From Sulfitobacter sp. 20_GPM-1509m (GTDB taxonomy: Bacteria; Pseudomonadota; Alphaproteobacteria; Rhodobacterales; Rhodobacteraceae): a stretch of 64,000 nt of DNA. The notes under the pieces were generated by a model that searched no databases, was not told where the DNA came from, and worked only from the letters and a program-made list of their open reading frames with translations. This document shows, piece after piece, positions 62,620-64,000 of this stretch. The stretch covers positions 62,001-126,000 of the forward strand of contig NZ_JIBC01000005.1 of the NCBI RefSeq assembly GCF_000620505.1, read 5' to 3'. Every line of letters begins with the position of its first letter. Within the stretch, counting starts at the first letter, position 1. Position numbers and translations under genes: made by a program.

Positions 62620-63846
62620 ATGAACACAGATACCGATATTGCCGTCATCGGCGGCGGGCTGAACGGCCCCCTTCTGGCGCTTGCCATGGCGTCCCAAGGC
62701 CACCGCGTCACCGTCATCGACGCCACCGCGCAATCCGTGCGCAAGAACGCCGCCTTCGACGGGCGGTCCTATGCCGTGGCGCTGACATCGCAGCGACTGC
62801 TGGCGGGGTTGGGCCTGTGGGACCAACTGGCGGACAACGCGCAGGCAATGCTGGAAATCAAGGTGACCGACGGGCGTGCGGGTGAAGGGCCATCGCCATT
62901 TTTCATGCACTTTGATCATGCGGAAATCGAAGAAGGTCCAATGGGTTACATGGTTCAGGACCGGCACCTGCGCCGCGCCCTGATCGATGCGATGGATGCC
63001 AGCGACCATATCACCCAACTGTCCGGCCATGCTGTCACCGGCCAGCGCGCCCATCCGGCGGGCATCACCCTGACGCTGGACAACGGCAAGCTGTTGACCG
63101 CGCGGCTGGCCGTGGGGGCGGACGGGCGCGCCAGCGGCACGGCGCAGCGTGCGGGCATCAAGCGGATCGCGTGGTCCTATGACCAAACCGCGCTGGTCTG
63201 CGCCATCGAACACGACCTGCCGCACCACGGCATCGCGCACCAGTTTTTCATGCCGCAGGGGCCGCTTGCGATCCTGCCTTTGCCCGGCAATGTCAGTTCC
63301 ATCGTCTGGTCGGAAACCGACGCGAACGCGCGCGCTTTCAACGCCCTGCCGGATGCGGACTATATCGACATGCTGCGCCCGCGCTTTGGCGATTTTCTGG
63401 GCGACATCCGTCTGACCGGCAAACGCTGGACCTATCCGCTGGGCCTGTCGCTGACGACCGAAATGGTGGCCGACCGTGTCGCGCTGATCGGCGATGCGGC
63501 ACATGGCGTGCACCCGATTGCAGGTCAGGGCCTGAACGCAGGTATGCGCGACATCGCTGCACTGGCCGAAGTGCTGACCGACGCCACACGGCGCGGCGAA
63601 GACATCGGCAGCGTGGCCACGCTGGCGCGCTATCAGGAATGGCGGCGGTTCGACAACACCGCTCTGGCGATGGCGACGAACGCATTCAACCGTCTGTTTT
63701 CAAACGACAACCCCATCCTGCGGATCGGGCGCGACATTGGCATGGGGGTGATCGGTGCGCTGCCCGGCCTGCGCCGTGGTGCCATCCGCGAGGCTGCGGG
63801 ACTGACCGGAGAACTGCCGCGACTGATGCAAGGCAAACCGCTGTGA
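62620..63846 (+). CDS. UbiH/UbiF-type FAD-dependent monooxygenase
   Basis: 408 residues. The N-terminal ADP-binding VIGGGLNGPLLALAMASQGH and the C-terminal GDAAHGVHPIAGQGLNAGMRD (FAD/NADPH site of the ubiquinone hydroxylase family) are clear, with a middle DGR motif in AVGADGRASG. It likely hydroxylates a polyprenyl-phenol during ubiquinone synthesis; which ring position is not decided. The start at 62620 begins MNTDTDIAVIGGG. It converges with a Trm112-family gene. Confidence 0.9.
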   Translation: MNTDTDIAVIGGGLNGPLLALAMASQGHRVTVIDATAQSVRKNAAFDGRSYAVALTSQRLLAGLGLWDQLADNAQAMLEIKVTDGRAGEGPSPFFMHFDHAEIEEGPMGYMVQDRHLRRALIDAMDASDHITQLSGHAVTGQRAHPAGITLTLDNGKLLTARLAVGADGRASGTAQRAGIKRIAWSYDQTALVCAIEHDLPHHGIAHQFFMPQGPLAILPLPGNVSSIVWSETDANARAFNALPDADYIDMLRPRFGDFLGDIRLTGKRWTYPLGLSLTTEMVADRVALIGDAAHGVHPIAGQGLNAGMRDIAALAEVLTDATRRGEDIGSVATLARYQEWRRFDNTALAMATNAFNRLFSNDNPILRIGRDIGMGVIGALPGLRRGAIREAAGLTGELPRLMQGKPL

Positions 63847-63869
63847 CGACCCCCCTGCCCTACTGAAAA

Positions 63870-64000
63870 TCAGTCGATCACGCGCGCTTCGCTGTCCAGC
63901 ATGATCGGAATGCCGTTGCGGATCGGATAAGCCAGCTTGGTCCCCTCCGAGATCAATTCCTGCGCCTCGGCGTCATAGCGCAGCGTCGCCTGAGTGCGCG
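63870..64000 (-). CDS. Trm112 family (UPF0434) protein, C-terminal part
   Basis: The 43 visible C-terminal residues read as [14 protein letters not shown], then [20 protein letters not shown] and a final SEARVID. This matches the small UPF0434/Trm112 zinc-binding-like proteins (YcaR type), which have a CPxT followed by L-x-YD and the [14 protein letters not shown] block. The N-terminus, with the CP motif, lies beyond the right edge. The exact role is unsettled; some homologues activate methyltransferases. Confidence 0.88.
   Translation of the reverse strand, partial: RTQATLRYDAEAQELISEGTKLAYPIRNGIPIMLDSEARVID

Noticed and set aside
1-64000. tRNA, rRNA or known riboswitch genes
   Set aside because: The gaps were read by eye for cloverleaf or conserved riboswitch cores; none was convincing. 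A tRNAscan-SE and Rfam search would be decisive.

Overview
The window looks like a chromosomal segment of a marine alphaproteobacterium of the family Rhodobacteraceae (Roseobacter group). The reasons are the high G+C codon use, the array rsmB / heparinase II-III family / purH / lspA / DUF3035 lipoprotein / two M16 peptidases, an ALDH16-type double-domain aldehyde dehydrogenase next to deoC, an RTX protein, and methylated-amine catabolism genes. This assignment is inferred from gene content; no rRNA or tRNA gene was seen. No phage, transposase or CRISPR array was seen.

Layout. 0-3 kb: mutL (cut by the left edge), an NCS2 purine/urate-type permease and divergent hydroxyisourate hydrolase. 2.9-6.9 kb: a four-gene Mn/Zn-type ABC importer with two Fur-family-like boxes in front; one permease carries a C-terminal extension resembling part of a DtxR/MntR regulator. 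6.9-10 kb: a membrane protein, response regulator and histidine kinase as one overlapping operon. 10.2-13.5 kb: deoC plus ALDH16, probably deoxyribose-phosphate catabolism. 13.6-22.2 kb: a minus-strand housekeeping array (rsmB, heparinase-like, purH, lspA, DUF3035 lipoprotein, M16 pair). 22.3-28.2 kb: SDHAF4-like protein, LysR regulator, methyltransferase, dapB, rbfA, NAGPA-domain protein, truB, DUF1643 protein. 28.3-34.5 kb: RTX protein, rpsO, usp, AGCS symporter, pnp. 34.5-42.9 kb: accessory genes including an old-yellow-enzyme, Lrp regulator, GT25 and GT11 glycosyltransferases, FkbM methyltransferase, 1-Cys peroxiredoxin, aldehyde dehydrogenase, RluA-type enzyme and RarD. 43-49.9 kb: a five-gene operon of two 815-residue FAD/GcvT oxidoreductases, a homocysteine S-methyltransferase-like protein, a GFA-family protein and an XRE-cupin regulator preceded by two near-identical 25-bp operator-like sites. 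49.9-54.8 kb: ProC-like protein, thiolase, a STAS/HATPase partner-switching pair and gamma-glutamyltransferase. 54.8-64 kb: hspQ, a lytic-transglycosylase-like lipoprotein, lolA, ftsK, a class I aminotransferase, amidase, a UbiH-type monooxygenase and a Trm112-family protein cut by the right edge.

How the parts work together. The 43-49.9 kb operon is best read as stepwise N-demethylation of dimethylglycine and sarcosine, with methyl transfer to homocysteine and one-carbon handling, under a dedicated regulator. DeoC and ALDH16 would convert deoxyribose-5-phosphate to glyceraldehyde-3-phosphate and acetate. The M16 pair, LspA, LolA and the DUF3035 lipoprotein belong to envelope biogenesis.

Non-coding signals most worth attention are a dispersed intergenic repeat (a 22-bp core followed by GC-rich hairpins; three clear copies and one divergent copy, with the core also found inside purH), the twin operator sites at 49.8 kb, the tandem Fur-like boxes at 6.85 kb, and stem-loops upstream of ggt and downstream of ftsK.
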